Shown here: in pieces, positions 22,601 through 32,984 of the stretch
Position numbering within the stretch: the first letter of the stretch is position 1
How the letters are laid out: every line of letters starts with the position of its first letter
Assembly: GCA_031002005.1 (NCBI GenBank)
Contig: CM061914.1
Coordinates: 12,138,148 to 12,202,147 of the forward strand
Direction: 5' to 3'
DNA length: 64,000 nucleotides
From: Vandiemenella viatica
Lineage: Eukaryota; Arthropoda; Insecta; Orthoptera; Morabidae
Notes under the pieces: generated by a model
Seen by the model: the letters and a program-made list of their open reading frames with translations, nothing else
Told to the model about the DNA's origin: nothing
Database searches by the model: none
Made by a program: the position numbers and the translations under genes

Positions 22601-22905
22601 AGTAAGAAATGAAAGAGTTTTGGAAATGATGGGTGAGAAAAGAAGTTTATGGAAGAAGCTTTCAGAATGAAGAGAGAGGCTGGTAGGTCATATTTTGAGA
22701 CATGCTGGATTGGTTAATTTGTTAGTGGAGGGAACAGTCGAAGGTAAGAACTGTAGAGGAAGACAGAGATTGGAATATGTGAAGCAGATAATTGAGGACG
22801 TGGGTTGTAAGGGGTATGTAGAGAAGAAGAGGTTAGCACAAGATAGGAAGGGATGGAGGATTGCATCAAACCAGTCAAAAGACTGATGACAGCAAAAAAA
22901 AATAT
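19630..22905 (+). mobile_element. RTE-type LINE, nearly full length
   Basis: About 3.3 kb. The 5' part (19640-20010) is a G-rich leader that includes the words GGAAACTGCCCCTAAAGGCG and GAAACCACTGCATTAAAGAC, which I recall as a conserved 5' leader of insect RTE copies. Coding remains follow (20050-22890). The 3' end is GACTGATGACAGC plus a short A run at 22886-22905. No clear target duplication was found. It appears to split the old gypsy element. Confidence 0.7.
20050..22886 (+). pseudogene. RTE endonuclease/reverse transcriptase, frameshifted
   Basis: The apurinic-type endonuclease comes first: VQVYMPTPQEDHEEIE (about 20352-20400), GDWNAVVGEG (about 20464) and the catalytic SDHN (about 20742). 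RT follows: ANKAVGIDEIPAELLKS (21445-21495), VRKGVRQGRSLSPLIFNLY (about 21990-22045) and the active-site box FPDD near 22133, where FADD or YADD is usual. The C-terminal DDE-free tail has KRMLKIKWTDKVRNERVL and HAGLVNLLVEG. At least four frameshifts or stops lie at about 20455, 20810, 21708 and 22322, so no full protein is made. In live copies the enzyme nicks the target and primes reverse transcription there. Confidence 0.75.
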
Positions 22906-22914
22906 TTGACAGTC

Positions 22915-23480
22915 TCAGCGGAATTCCCCCTCGGAGCCAAAATCAGAACTGTCACCTTTTCCTTATTGGACCAACCACTGTAGGTTATCATTCCCTAAAA
23001 TTAGTTCTTATATGCTGTCTGTCAATCAAAACTGGTATTTTCATTTTATCCTTGCATTGGCCAACAAACACACCACTGGCCAATGTTTGTTTAAAACATC
23101 GAGTTATATCATGAAATTACTGAAACTTTGCTCTAACCTAGACATCTATTCATCTTGCTGAGTAAATACTCACTCCACTTTCTAATGGAGGAGAAATGTT
23201 GTCTTTCTGATTTCTTCTCTCAGCAGTCGTGCTGTATCACCTCTTGTATGTCATACTGAATAGCTGATTGTGCCTCAGCGGCTTCAGACTTCATGCTAGC
23301 AAGAAACTGCAATACTTGTACCAGATTAGGTTTGCTGGACTCACCACTATGTATTCCCATTTCCTTAATGCTCTCTCTTTATCACAGCTTCGGATTGGGG
23401 TATCTATTCTGCTTTTCATCTGGCGACCGCTAGTACCCAGTATTCTCTGTCTTTGTCTTGTCTTTACTCGGCTTCATCAT
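22915..23480 (-). pseudogene. Old gypsy-type gag/protease remnant (minus strand)
   Basis: A minus-strand stretch reading LVQVLQFLASMKSEAAEAQS (about 23270-23330) resembles the N-terminal coiled part of gypsy-like gag. KMKIPVLIDRQHIRTNF (about 22995-23045) resembles a protease region. These and 17965-19620 would be two halves of one element split by the RTE at 19630-22905. Tentative. Confidence 0.35.
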
Positions 23481-24177
23481 TGTTGATACTGGCAATTTCA
23501 TCTCTCAATAAGTCTCATAATCTTTCAAGTTTCATGCAGGAACAGTTCTACTTTTGATACCAAATTTTAAGCATTTTTTAATGTTCTTTACCACTATATT
23601 TATCTTTGCTACCATTTTATTAGTATAAAAAAAGTTAGTTAAAAATTTTGTTTCTTTATTAAAATATTACTATTGGTTGGGATGATTTAATTAGTTATCC
23701 CACACATGCATATATACAGTCAAAGAGTTACAATAAAGAGAGTTAATAATACAGTTACCATTAGATGAACTGCTAAAATTGAAGCTAGAGAAATTATCAA
23801 ATAAAAAAAAGCCAGGCTTACTAATTCTTACCTCTGATATTGTTTCTTAATAATAAATTCATTTCCAGTTTTGTTTTAACCCAAAGGCTGCACGACTTCG
23901 AAAACACACACTGCAATTAAAGTTCTTTTAAACATGCTTCCCTTATGACTTATTTTTCTTTTGGAACCAGATACATAGGTGCAGAGGAATTATGCCACAT
24001 AATCCCCATCTCAACTGCAAATTGAGTTTACTTTTAGTTTGTCTTGCGATTTAACTTTTGGAAGGATTGGCATTTTTACACATGTATTTGCAAGAGCTTT
24101 TTCACCCATTGATTATAATAGTTAGAAGAGTGAACAAAGTAGGAATGATACTGGTAGTTTCAATAGTAAACACCCCA
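23481..24177. other. AT-rich stretch without recognised features
   Basis: No coding signal, terminal repeat or tandem repeat was found. It separates the gypsy remnant from the Tc1-like element. Confidence 0.4.
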
Positions 24178-24568
24178 TACCCATACGCTGAAGTGCCAAA
24201 AGTCATGGAATAGGCATATTCAAATATCCACACGGCAGTAGCATCACAGAAGAAAGGTATAATTGTGTCGTACAATGTGGGGGCTTTTATTTGAGTCATT
24301 TTGAAAGGCTTTCTGACACAATTATGAATTAACAGGCTCTAATCACGAAAAGGTATTCGGTGTTAGATGCAGGGAGCATTCCATTTTGAAAATTGTTTGC
24401 GAATTCAACATTCCTCAATCCACATTATCGTAAATATGCTTCGATTCTGTAATTTCTGGCATTCCCTACTGCCATCGACAACACTGAGGTCAAATTAATG
24501 ACTGAGACCTATGATACCTGCATCAAGGTGTCATTGTTGATTGACAGGCAACATTGCATCAGGGAGGT
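24178..24568 (+). mobile_element. Tc1-like transposon, 5' part
   Basis: The stretch beginning near GCTGAAGTGCCAAAAGTCAT (24190) matches my memory of the 5' end of a widespread insect Tc1-like family. It contains remains of the N-terminal helix-turn-helix region (words like GAATTCAACATTCCTC and GACAGGCAACATTGCATC). The element is split by the LINE that starts near 24569. Its 3' half resumes at about 27728. Confidence 0.55.
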
Positions 24569-24579
24569 AAGAAAATTGA

Positions 24580-25150
24580 GGGGAAGGTAGGGTGTTGAAA
24601 CACTTATAGATAAGGATGGAGCTGAAGTTACTTTGGATTTGTAAAAGGCAGAAATTTTAAGCAATTGGTTTAGTGAGATCATTAGGGACAATGAATCAGA
24701 AACAGGAGGGTCTAACTCTTAGAACGAGCTTAAGAACACAATTAGAAATGAAAAGACCAAAAAATTTGAAATTCATTCTGAGGATATTATGAAGGAAATA
24801 AAAAATCTGAAAAAATATAAAGGGGATGATATAGATAATATTACTACAGATATCTTAAAGACAGATGGATGTGACCTTGTACTTTATCTTGAAATATTAT
24901 TTAAATTGAGTCTGGATACTTGCTGCTTACCACAGGACTGGAAAAGTGTGATAGTAGTGCCGGTGGTTAAAGGAGGGGTGAGAACTATAGTCAAAAATTA
25001 TAGGCCGATTAGTTTGACATTAGTGGTAGGTAAATTAATGGAGGTATTGATATACAACTACATCAGAAATATATGTGAGGAGTATAAGTAGTTTACAAGT
25101 AGGCAACATGGCATTAGGCAGGGTTATTCATGCGAATCTCAGGCAGTGGG
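24580..25150 (+). pseudogene. LINE copy 1 reverse transcriptase, N-terminal part
   Basis: It reads ILSNWFSEIIRDNESETGGS, then NITTDILKTDGCDLVLYLEI, LPQDWKSVIVVPVVKGGV and IVKNYRPISLTLVVGKLMEV. The NYRPIS block is the RT fingers motif of LINEs. The frame is lost at 25089 and the gene is cut by the mariner. Compared with copy 2, the usual glycine in the KxxKGxGxD-like stretch has changed (KYKGDDIDN). Confidence 0.7.
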
Positions 25151-25155
25151 ATATA

Positions 25156-26461
25156 CGAGGGGGGATCAAATATAAACGGGATTGTTGTTCCTGAACATCA
25201 ACAATTGGCAGTACTGGCCCCGCGCTTCTGCTATGCTTAGGCGGGACCATTAGGAGTGGGGAGAGCGTGCTGTTAGGTATTTCCCGCCATTTAGTCAGTA
25301 ACGCTCGCGATGTCAGAGCAACAGGGCACACCTCAACTGCGCAACGCATTATTATAAAATTTCTTGCTCTTGAAGGAGTTACAGCGGCGGAAATTTTCCA
25401 GAGATTGACTGCACAGTTCAGTGATCAAACTTTGTCAAGGACGCGTGTGTTTTTCTGGCATAAAAAGTTCAAGGAAGGACGAGATAGTGTGGAAACTCAG
25501 CAACACTGTCGCTGTCCCCGGACCAGCGTTACAGACGAAAACATTCCCGCGGTTAAAGACATTATTAACGTCGATCGAGGGGCGAGAGTATCAGAAATTG
25601 CAGAACAAGTCGGAATCAGTTATGGGAGCTGTCAAGCAATCATCACAAAACACCTACAGTTCTGTAAAGTGTGTTCCAGATTGGTCCCTCACCTTTTGAC
25701 CGAAAATCTGAAATTGAGACGTTTGAAAGTCTATCAGCGGCTTACAGCAAGGTTTGCGGAAGAAGGTGATGCATTTTTGAGTCGGATCGTCACCTGCGAT
25801 GAAACATGGGTTCACCACTACACTCCAGAATCCAAAGAAGCCAGTAAGGAGTGGCGGAGGAAAGGGGAGGCAGCACAAGTGAAAGCCAAGACTCGACTGT
25901 CAGCTGGCAAGGTTCTTTCAACCATTATTTTTTTTTTTCGATCGGCGAGGCATTTTGCTGATTGATTTTTTGCATGAGCGACGCACAATCAATGCTGCTC
26001 ACTACTGCTAGTTGTTGAACAAGGCGAGAGTTGCATATCGCCGCAAAAAGAAGAGACCAACCGATTCGACAGGTCATTCTCCTCCACGACAATGCGCGAC
26101 CCCATACTGTATCTCTAACTGTCTCTAAACCACAGGAAATGCACTGGACTACACTTGATCACCCTCCTTACAGTCCGGACTTATCGCCCTGCGATTTCCA
26201 TTTGTTAGGACCTCTTAAAGAAGCTCTAGGAGGGCAACGATTCGAAGATGACGAGCGTGTGGAAGACTTCGTGCGCAACTGGCTGCTGACACGACCATGT
26301 TCTTTTTATGATGAGGACATCAAAAAGCTGCCTATACGCTGGGAAAAATGTATTTCCAAAGCAGGAAACTACGTGGAAAAATAAATTGTAATTACTTTGT
26401 GTTTTTCAATAAATGAATTTGAATAAAAAATAAAATCCCGTTTATATTTGATCCCCCCTCG
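25156..26461 (+). mobile_element. mariner transposon inside LINE copy 1
   Basis: It is 1,306 bp long, flanked by TA (25154-25155 and 26462-26463). The terminal inverted repeats are perfect for at least 26 bp and begin CGAGGGGGGATCAAATATAA. Removing it rejoins the LINE sequence GGGATATACAAGATATTTC, which aligns with copy 2. Size, TA target and transposase all fit mariner. Confidence 0.95.
25267..26384 (+). pseudogene. mariner transposase, frameshifted
   Basis: A DD34D transposase: it binds the terminal repeats and cuts and pastes the element at TA. The first 230 residues are open, with paired helix-turn-helix DNA-binding regions and the first catalytic Asp in CDETWVHHYTPESK (about 25796). The frame shifts in the T9 run at 25929-25937 and again near 26045. 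The second catalytic Asp is in ILLHDNARPHT (about 26080) and the third in YSPDLSPCDFHLL (about 26170-26205). The catalytic residues survive, but the two frameshifts prevent a full protein. The upstream ATG chosen is the first in the open frame. The true start may be one of the later Met-less positions near 25310. Confidence 0.85.
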
Positions 26462-26463
26462 TA

Positions 26464-27549
26464 TACAAGATATTTCAGATAAAATGGACAAGGGAGTCCA
26501 AATTGATAGTGTAGCACTAGATCTGTCAAAGGCATTTGACAGAGTGAGTCATAAAATGGTAGTAAATAAGAAAAAAACTATTGGAGTGGATGAGAAAGTA
26601 ATTGGCTGGCTAGAAGAATTTTTAAAAGGTAGAAAAGAGTAAGTTAGGTTTGGAAATGCAGTATCAAAAAGTGGAAGTACAAATCGGAGTGATGCAAGGT
26701 AGCGTATTGGAACCATTGCTATTCATTACTGTAATTAATAATTGTGTTGACTGTTTACTATCAGAAATTAGATCATTTGCAGATGATATAAAGCTATATA
26801 AAAGGTTCAAAATGGTAGAGGGCTGTAAACAGTTGCACGGTGATCTGGACAGGATATCTAGTTGGGTTGGTAAACATGGGATGAAGATAAATGCAAAGAA
26901 GAATCAGCTTATTAGATACACAAATAAAGAACTAAAGATTGATTTTAATTATAAGGTGGGGAAAGCAGTACTTGTTGAAGACTTGAAATGTAAATTTCTT
27001 GGTATTACGTTTGATAACTGGGCGGGACACATTGGACAGGTAGTAGGGAAAGGTTTCACTTGTTGGGGAGAGTGATGAGGAGATGTACAAAAGAAGTAAA
27101 GGAATTGGGTTACAAAACTTTGGTCAGACAATTGCTTGAATGTGGTAATGTACTATTGGCCCAACATTTTAAGTATCACATCCATGAATTGGAGAGACTG
27201 CAAAAAAGGGCTGCTAGATTTGTTTCTGGAAATTATCGCAGAAAAAATGCGATCAGTTAGAGATATGATAAAAGAGCTGGAATGGGATTCATTGCAACAC
27301 AGGAGGAGGGTGAAGTGAGTCATGGGAGTGTACAAGTCGTATACTGGTCATGAGGCATGGAAGGATATTGGTGTAAGAATTGAAAGTAATGCGAGGAAGG
27401 GAAAAGATAACCATAACCACAAGCTAGCACTCAATTTCAGGCACAATGGAGTGGGAAGATTCTCTATTTTCGGTAAGGGTGTCAGGGATTGGAATAAGTT
27501 ACCAAGAGAGATGATGAATAATTTACCAAAAATTTTGAAAGAATTTTAA
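26464..27549 (+). pseudogene. LINE copy 1 reverse transcriptase, C-terminal part
   Basis: After the mariner the frame resumes with ALDLSKAFDRVSHKMVVN (motif A, Asp in LDLSKAFD), then VIGWLEEFLKGRKE, VMQGSVLEPLLF, and SFADDIKLYKRF with the FADD active-site box near 26780. RISSWVGKHGMKINAKKNQL and LERLQKRAARFVSGNYRRKN follow (27195-27255), then a C-terminal WNKLPREM block near 27492. The GVPQGSVLGP-like motif has changed. Stops and frameshifts occur near 26641, 27075 and 27260. Classification as CR1/jockey-like is from motif style only. Confidence 0.7.
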
Positions 27550-27678
27550 GTTGAAATTTGGTGAGGGTGGATGTACGTGGGTACAGGGAAGGGGGAATAT
27601 GGGTGGTAGGGAAATTGGCACCAGAATGTGCACTCCATTGCACTTTAATTAAATATTATTATTATTAAAAGTAACACT

Positions 27679-27680
<2 letters not shown>

Positions 27681-27725
<45 letters not shown>
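27681..27725. repeat. (GT)22 microsatellite
   Basis: An uninterrupted GT repeat lies between the LINE tail and the resumed Tc1-like sequence, close to the LINE insertion junction. Confidence 0.95.
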
Positions 27726-27727
<2 letters not shown>

Positions 27728-28345
27728 CGCGCGAGCGCACAGTGCAGCAAAATTCCGCATCGATGCAATACGGCAGCAGAAGACCGCCAAAGTTGTCTGT
27801 GCTAATATCGGCTGTGGCACCTATGCGGGAGTTGTGATCGTATCGGTTGAAAGGTGTTTTGTCAGACGAGTCACAGATCGTCGGTAAGAGCCGACGGTAG
27901 GGTTTAAGTCTGGCGCAGACCCTACGTATTCGGAAGGCGCCGTGCGAGACGGCGGCCGCTCCGTAGTGGTACGGGCTGTGTTTACATGACGTGGACTTGG
28001 GTCTCCGGTCAAACTGATCCGACCGTTGACTGGAAATGGTTATGTTCAGTTACTTGGATACCACTTGCAGCCATTCGTGTTCCCTGACAACAATGGACAT
28101 TTCCAGGATGACATTGGGCCAAATTATTAATTATTGGTTCGAGGAACATTTTGGACGTGTTTGATGAATTATTTGGCACCTAGATCACCAGACGTGAATC
28201 TGTCCAAACGCATCTGGGACGTGATTGAAACTTCAGATTGCAGCGGCAACACTTACGATCTTGCGTGGCTTTACGGTATAGGAAACATGGCTGAATATTT
28301 CTTCAGAGGACTTTCGAGAAATGATTGAGTCAGTACCACATTTTA
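27728..28345 (+). pseudogene. Tc1-like transposase remnant, C-terminal half
   Basis: Continues the Tc1-like element interrupted at 24568. Diverged codons for the central and C-terminal transposase can be followed: the DES-type second-domain block near 27860, a GGRSVVVRAVFTWTW-like GGGSVMVW region near 27950-27995, DWKWLCSV, then PRSPDVNLSKRIWDVIE near 28170-28225, which corresponds to the SPDLNPIE...WD third catalytic block. Many frameshifts. No 3' terminal repeat was found, so the right end is uncertain. Confidence 0.6.
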
Positions 28346-30588
28346 ATATATTATATAATCCATTGCTCCTGGTTGTGAATCTTTGTAACTGGCATGTTGT
28401 TGTTGTTTTTTTTTATCTATTATGCCTGTATTAATTTTACTTGACTAGGCTTTAAATTGCATCCTAAGATAGTTTTACATTGTATCTAACAGTGTTTCAT
28501 TCTGTATGAAAATAATTGCTAGATAAATAGCAAAATATTTTATCACATTACCCAACAGTTTCTGTAACATTCCTTTAAAAAAAAATGGGACACTCTTTAT
28601 TATTTATTATTCCAGAAAAATAACTCACAAAAATGATTTTACTGCTTGGATGCAGGTCATTCAACTTACATATTTTATCCTCGAGAAACAAGACATGAAG
28701 TCTCTTTTTAGTGGGAAAAGATGGAAATTCTATTTAAAATCAAGAAGATCTCCATTAATGACAATGAAAGAAAAGATCATCTTATATTTCGGTAAATATG
28801 GTACATAAATTTGGTAATTTGTTAACTCTGACAGTAATTTTTCATATTTTTAAAATACACCACATACAATTCTCGAGTTTTTTGAAATTTTGAAGTGAAA
28901 AGAAAAAGAATAAAATGACAATTAAAATACATGTATACAACGCGGAGTTGTTGTGTAACTGGTTTACTGGGTTTCTAATTGGATAGACAGTTAATTTAAT
29001 AGTTTCCTGTTCACTGAAAAGCTTTTTCTAAAATTCAAAAATAATAAAGTTAACAGAATAAACAGGTCAAATAACGCAGGCAGCGATGATGAAGTTTAGT
29101 ATACGAAAGTTGATTAGAAATAATTTCGTGACTCTAAAATGATGTTTAATACTGTTTGTGTGTTTACCATTTCTTGCTTTCTGATGAATGTCCACAATGT
29201 AAATGATATGGAGGCTGCTAGATTTGTCAAAGAATTTAATATTTTCTGCCACATAAGAAATGGCAGAAGTTCTTCAAATAATAGATTTTTGTTTTATGCA
29301 CAATCTGGAAGGAGTATTTCTATGCACTAAATTAATTTTATAATGCAGTTCAACCTATACAATTGGTGAGCTGTACAACAATCATTTCCACTGTCTTATC
29401 ATTGTTCTTTTGACAATTAGGTAGCACAGTCTCAGTGAAAATCACAGAAAATATTCCTTCTAAAACTAAACTAAACAAAACTAATTTAGTAGTTCGCATA
29501 ACTGAATTTTCAGTGATTCACAAAATTAAAACACTGCTTCTTCTGTGATTTGCTTTTGTGAACAATTCATGAAGCTTCCTTGCTGGATATTGATCTTTTC
29601 TTATGCAGAAACAGTTTGTGGTGGAAACTTCAAAACCCAGTAGCCAGTGAGAGCATACTCCCTCATATATGAATCACTGATTTAGTGAGTAAATATTATA
29701 GACTTTATTCAAAAGTAAATGAATTAGATAATTACAATATGTCAGCACTAAGAATTTGGAAACAAGTTATTAGTAGACTTTCGATGAAATAACAATTGTG
29801 ACTCACTAGTCATGTGAATTCATTCGTGGCTTCAGCTCACCGTAAAATCTGGAATTTATGAGCTACACAAATTTGCAGTAAAAGCCTGAATGAAATAATT
29901 GGAAATAACTGAAGAAAATCTAACTAATCTTTGAAAAGCTCTGTCAGACTAAATCTAAGTAAAAAGTTTTAATTGTGACATTAACTGTATGATTATAGAG
30001 TGTGCCTTTCCTTTGAATGCTGGTGTTATGAAGCAATAATATGTAGTAAGTAGCATTAGCATTAAACGGCAATCAAATTACTGGTAACATTATGATTTGT
30101 GCCCTTTTATACACGGTCTCCATCAGAGTTGACGTTAGAATGGCGTCGACGAACGAATTGATACGGACACACTTAAAGCACTGTGATTATCGTGTGCGTT
30201 CCCTTCCCCAGTAGGAGAACACGGTATGTATACGCGGGGTACAAGACAAACTAACACGATTTTTGGCCGCTTAGAATGGTTACAGGTAAAGGAAGGATTA
30301 AAAATTGACGAAGGATGGGAAGTAGGTTCAGTATTGAAGAGAACATACCTGAACTTCTTGAAAAGAATAAAATCTATATTGAATGAACAAATGTAAATTG
30401 TACTGAATTAATACACAGCATGTGTAAGGAAACTTAAGCATCTGAAAGTAACTTGCATTTGACAGATTTATTTTTCCCCCCTTTCAGTTAAAGGTGTTAC
30501 TCAGTTATAGACAAAATATGAAATTGATAAATTCAGCTGTGGTCCTTGTTGTATCTGACAAGTAAAGCATAATTTATCTTTATTTCAG
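28346..30588. other. AT-rich intron sequence upstream of the first visible POLDIP2 exon
   Basis: No open frame, splice-flanked coding block or terminal repeat was recognised. A GC-richer patch at 30120-30260 may be an unrecognised repeat. I looked for upstream POLDIP2 exons encoding the N-terminal domain and found none. Confidence 0.45.
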
Positions 30589-30766
30589 AGGGCTCAGACT
30601 GAGGCGGTAACGTTCCTGGGCAACCAAGAAAGTAGCCGCAGTCTGTATGCTATTCCAGGATTGGACTATGTGGCCCACGAAGACGTGCTGCCCTATACCA
30701 CCACTGAGAAGCAGCCGTTGCATCATGAACTTGTTGACAAGTTTCTCTCTCATGTTGCAAACAGAG
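30589..30766 (+). CDS. POLDIP2: POLDIP2, internal exon A
   Basis: First visible exon of polymerase delta-interacting protein 2, a mitochondrial and nuclear protein that binds the DNA polymerase delta p50 subunit, PCNA and ClpX (family knowledge). The acceptor TTTATTTCAG ends at 30588. The exon gives 59 codons plus one base, starting RAQTEAVTFLGNQ and including LDYVAHEDVLPYTTTE. The donor is GAG|GTCAGG at 30767. This is the linker between the N-terminal YccV-like domain and the ApaG-like domain. It matches vertebrate POLDIP2 residue for residue over long stretches by my recollection. Exons for the N-terminal part are not in the window. The phase-1 junction makes the Asp codon with exon B. Confidence 0.92.
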
Positions 30767-31905
30767 GTCAGGACAATTTTTCACAGCAGTAATGGGCTTC
30801 TTATATTTTAGCAAAACCATAATGTGTTTTTGTGTCAAATGATTCCTTAATATGGTGTGAATCCTGTCCCCACCATTCATCCTGACTTAACCTAATAATT
30901 CTGTGTAAAATGTTGCTTCCTATTAGACTTGTACTGAGCTGTAGTCTACTGTTGAGACAGAAATCACCTTCTTTAGCCTCCAAATCACAAAATAAAGTCT
31001 TCGCCAAAATCATTATCTTGCTGAATTCAGCATTGGAACAGTTCTTAAAAACTTTGGCAAATAATGACATTATGTCATATAACCTCATTTTTGCAGATAC
31101 GTCTTCAAAAATAGTTTGAAAGAACCTTAAAACATATTATAGTGTGTGTCACAAATGAAGGCGGGTGGCGCAGAGAGAGAGAGAAATAGGTACACAGGGT
31201 ATACGACATTGCCGCTTTTCCAGCAGGAAACGAGTGACGTAGAGACAGAAAGATAGTATAGTAATTACGCTACTGCTACTAATATTACTGCTGTGTAATT
31301 ACAATAAAAATAATGATATGCATTTTAGCAGCACTTTATGTGCTAATACTATTAAAAGAGACAGGAATGTGAGAAAGTTTCAGCCGCAGCAAACAACCAA
31401 CACTCGTGTAACCATGACGAGAGCTGGATTGATACTGAATCCGATTGATTACTGGCAGAGCGATGACGTACCTGCGCAGAGCCTCGCTAAACTGGGCCAC
31501 CTTCGTTCGTGACACGTACTATAGATTGATAGAAAACCTCTTACAAGCATTTTATGAGTCAAAAAGTAGGTGGAAAAATTTATTCAAACTCAAAAGTAAA
31601 CAAAGTTATATGGCAATTTTTTTATTTTTTGGAAGCCCCTTAGTTGCATCCATTTTCAGAGGTACAGGAAAAAAATTAAGATCATAATAAGATTTGACAC
31701 TAATAGGTGGAAAAATTTGGTTAGAGTTATAGCAAGTTTAAAGTTATCAGCCTTAGGTTTATAGATATCAAAAAGATTTTATTCACCATAAAAAGATGCA
31801 CATTATATATATAATTAGACTCTGAAGCTAGAGAAGAAATGTTTTTTTAGACACATAGATATTGACTAGTTTCATCATTTCCTTAAGGAACAGAAATACA
31901 GGCTT
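30767..31905. other. POLDIP2 intron, unassigned sequence
   Basis: AT-rich. A more balanced stretch at 31140-31520 with a GAGAGAGAGA run could be an unidentified repeat. No gene was recognised. Confidence 0.4.
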
Positions 31906-31908
31906 TAA

Positions 31909-32293
31909 GGGACCGTGCACAAACTACGTGGCTTGGTCCAGGGGGGGGGGGGGGTAGTCTGGAAGGCTACGCTGGGCTACGTGGGGGGGGGGGGGTTCCG
32001 AGCCAGACCACGTAGCTTTCCCTTCATAACATTTTTCACAGTTAAAATGAGGAACAGAACTCACAACAGCATATGAATATTTATTTCCGTCAGTTAATTA
32101 TCTCCGTATGTAATTTACAATAGTCTGACAAGAGAAAACAGTTCAAAATGTCTTCTGGAATCAAAAGGGAAAAAAGCTACGTGCTACATGAGGGGGGGGG
32201 GGAAGGTAGAGGCAAAAGCCACGTAGGGCTACGTGGGGGGGAGGGGGGTTCACGGGAGGCCAAAATGGGGCTACGTGGTTTGTGCACGCTCCC
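31909..32293. mobile_element. PIF/Harbinger-like MITE with poly-G runs
   Basis: 385 bp with inverted ends GGGACCGTGCACAAAC (left) and GGGAGCGTGCACAAAC (right, complement), flanked by TAA at 31906-31908 and 32294-32296. A 3-bp TAA target suits PIF/Harbinger. The interior has no coding capacity and carries four long G runs (13-14 G near 31942 and 31984, shorter ones near 32190 and 32236), each next to a TACGTGG or CTACGTG word. Confidence 0.75.
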
Positions 32294-32390
32294 TAAAGTG
32301 TTGTCATATTAAAGATAAAAATTTTCCTATGTGTGAGTATATACTTTGATTCCTACAAGGTTTAAGTGTTAAATTAAAAGTTTTAACAAT

Positions 32391-32591
32391 ATGGCGGAGG
32401 CAGCATCGGTTGTGCAAATAAAAGAATACAAAGTGACATTAATTAAGAGAAAGGCAGAGTTAGGAAGGAAACACTTCAGGGATTAGATAAAATTACCAGC
32501 AAATAGTAGAATTTTTGTGAGGGAAAGTGATGTTTATTTCAGCTCAATCGGAGCAGTAGTTCCAAAGAAATTAAATATAACAGTTTCATAA
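32391..32591 (+). pseudogene. Unrecognised broken reading frame
   Basis: An ATG-started frame reads MAEAASVVQIKEYKVTL, then KHFRD, a TAG near 32475, and continues in the same frame as IFVRESDVYFSSIGAVVPKK to a stop near 32591. One internal stop in 66 codons and a protein-like composition suggest a decayed gene or transposon piece. I do not recognise the family. Confidence 0.3.
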
Positions 32592-32984
32592 GAACTGCAT
32601 CATATCATGAAAATATTGAATTCCACCTTGAATACAATAAGTACACTAAAGGAACATATACCAAAGGTTGGAGGATTTTATACAGTTTGTTTTGACACTA
32701 AAGTTTTAACCATGGGAATAAGAATTTTAGGAAGAATTGGACAATTAGTGATTTTTAGCATCAAAATTGAATAGCTCATAAATAAGTCATCATAACATAA
32801 AATAACAAACAAATTGTGGGCTGCAACATACTCAAAGAAATTTCAGAAATAAAAAGAAGGATTATCTTTGTCGGTTCAATGGTCGCTCTGACGTAGGGAA
32901 CGGATCACATATAAGGCAGGCTGGAAGTGAGCAAAAATAGGCATTGGCTGAACTTTGGCAAGGGAGGACGTGTGTATTGTTCTT

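Larger units (their letters stand above)
24569..27672 (+). mobile_element. CR1/jockey-like LINE, copy 1, inserted in the Tc1-like element
   Basis: 5'-truncated LINE whose sequence parallels copy 2 (56140-58605) from about position 56868 onward. It ends in an ATTATTATT tail at about 27650-27670. It carries a mariner at 25156-26461. Coding capacity is broken by several frameshifts. Confidence 0.75.

Noticed and set aside
27681..27887. A Cys-Val repeat frame
   Set aside because: Produced by the GT microsatellite and the start of the Tc1-like remnant.
28346..30588. Upstream POLDIP2 exons encoding the YccV-like domain
   Set aside because: I looked for the expected aromatic/Gly-rich blocks followed by a donor in a compatible phase and found none here or between the transposons further left. 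They probably lie outside the window.
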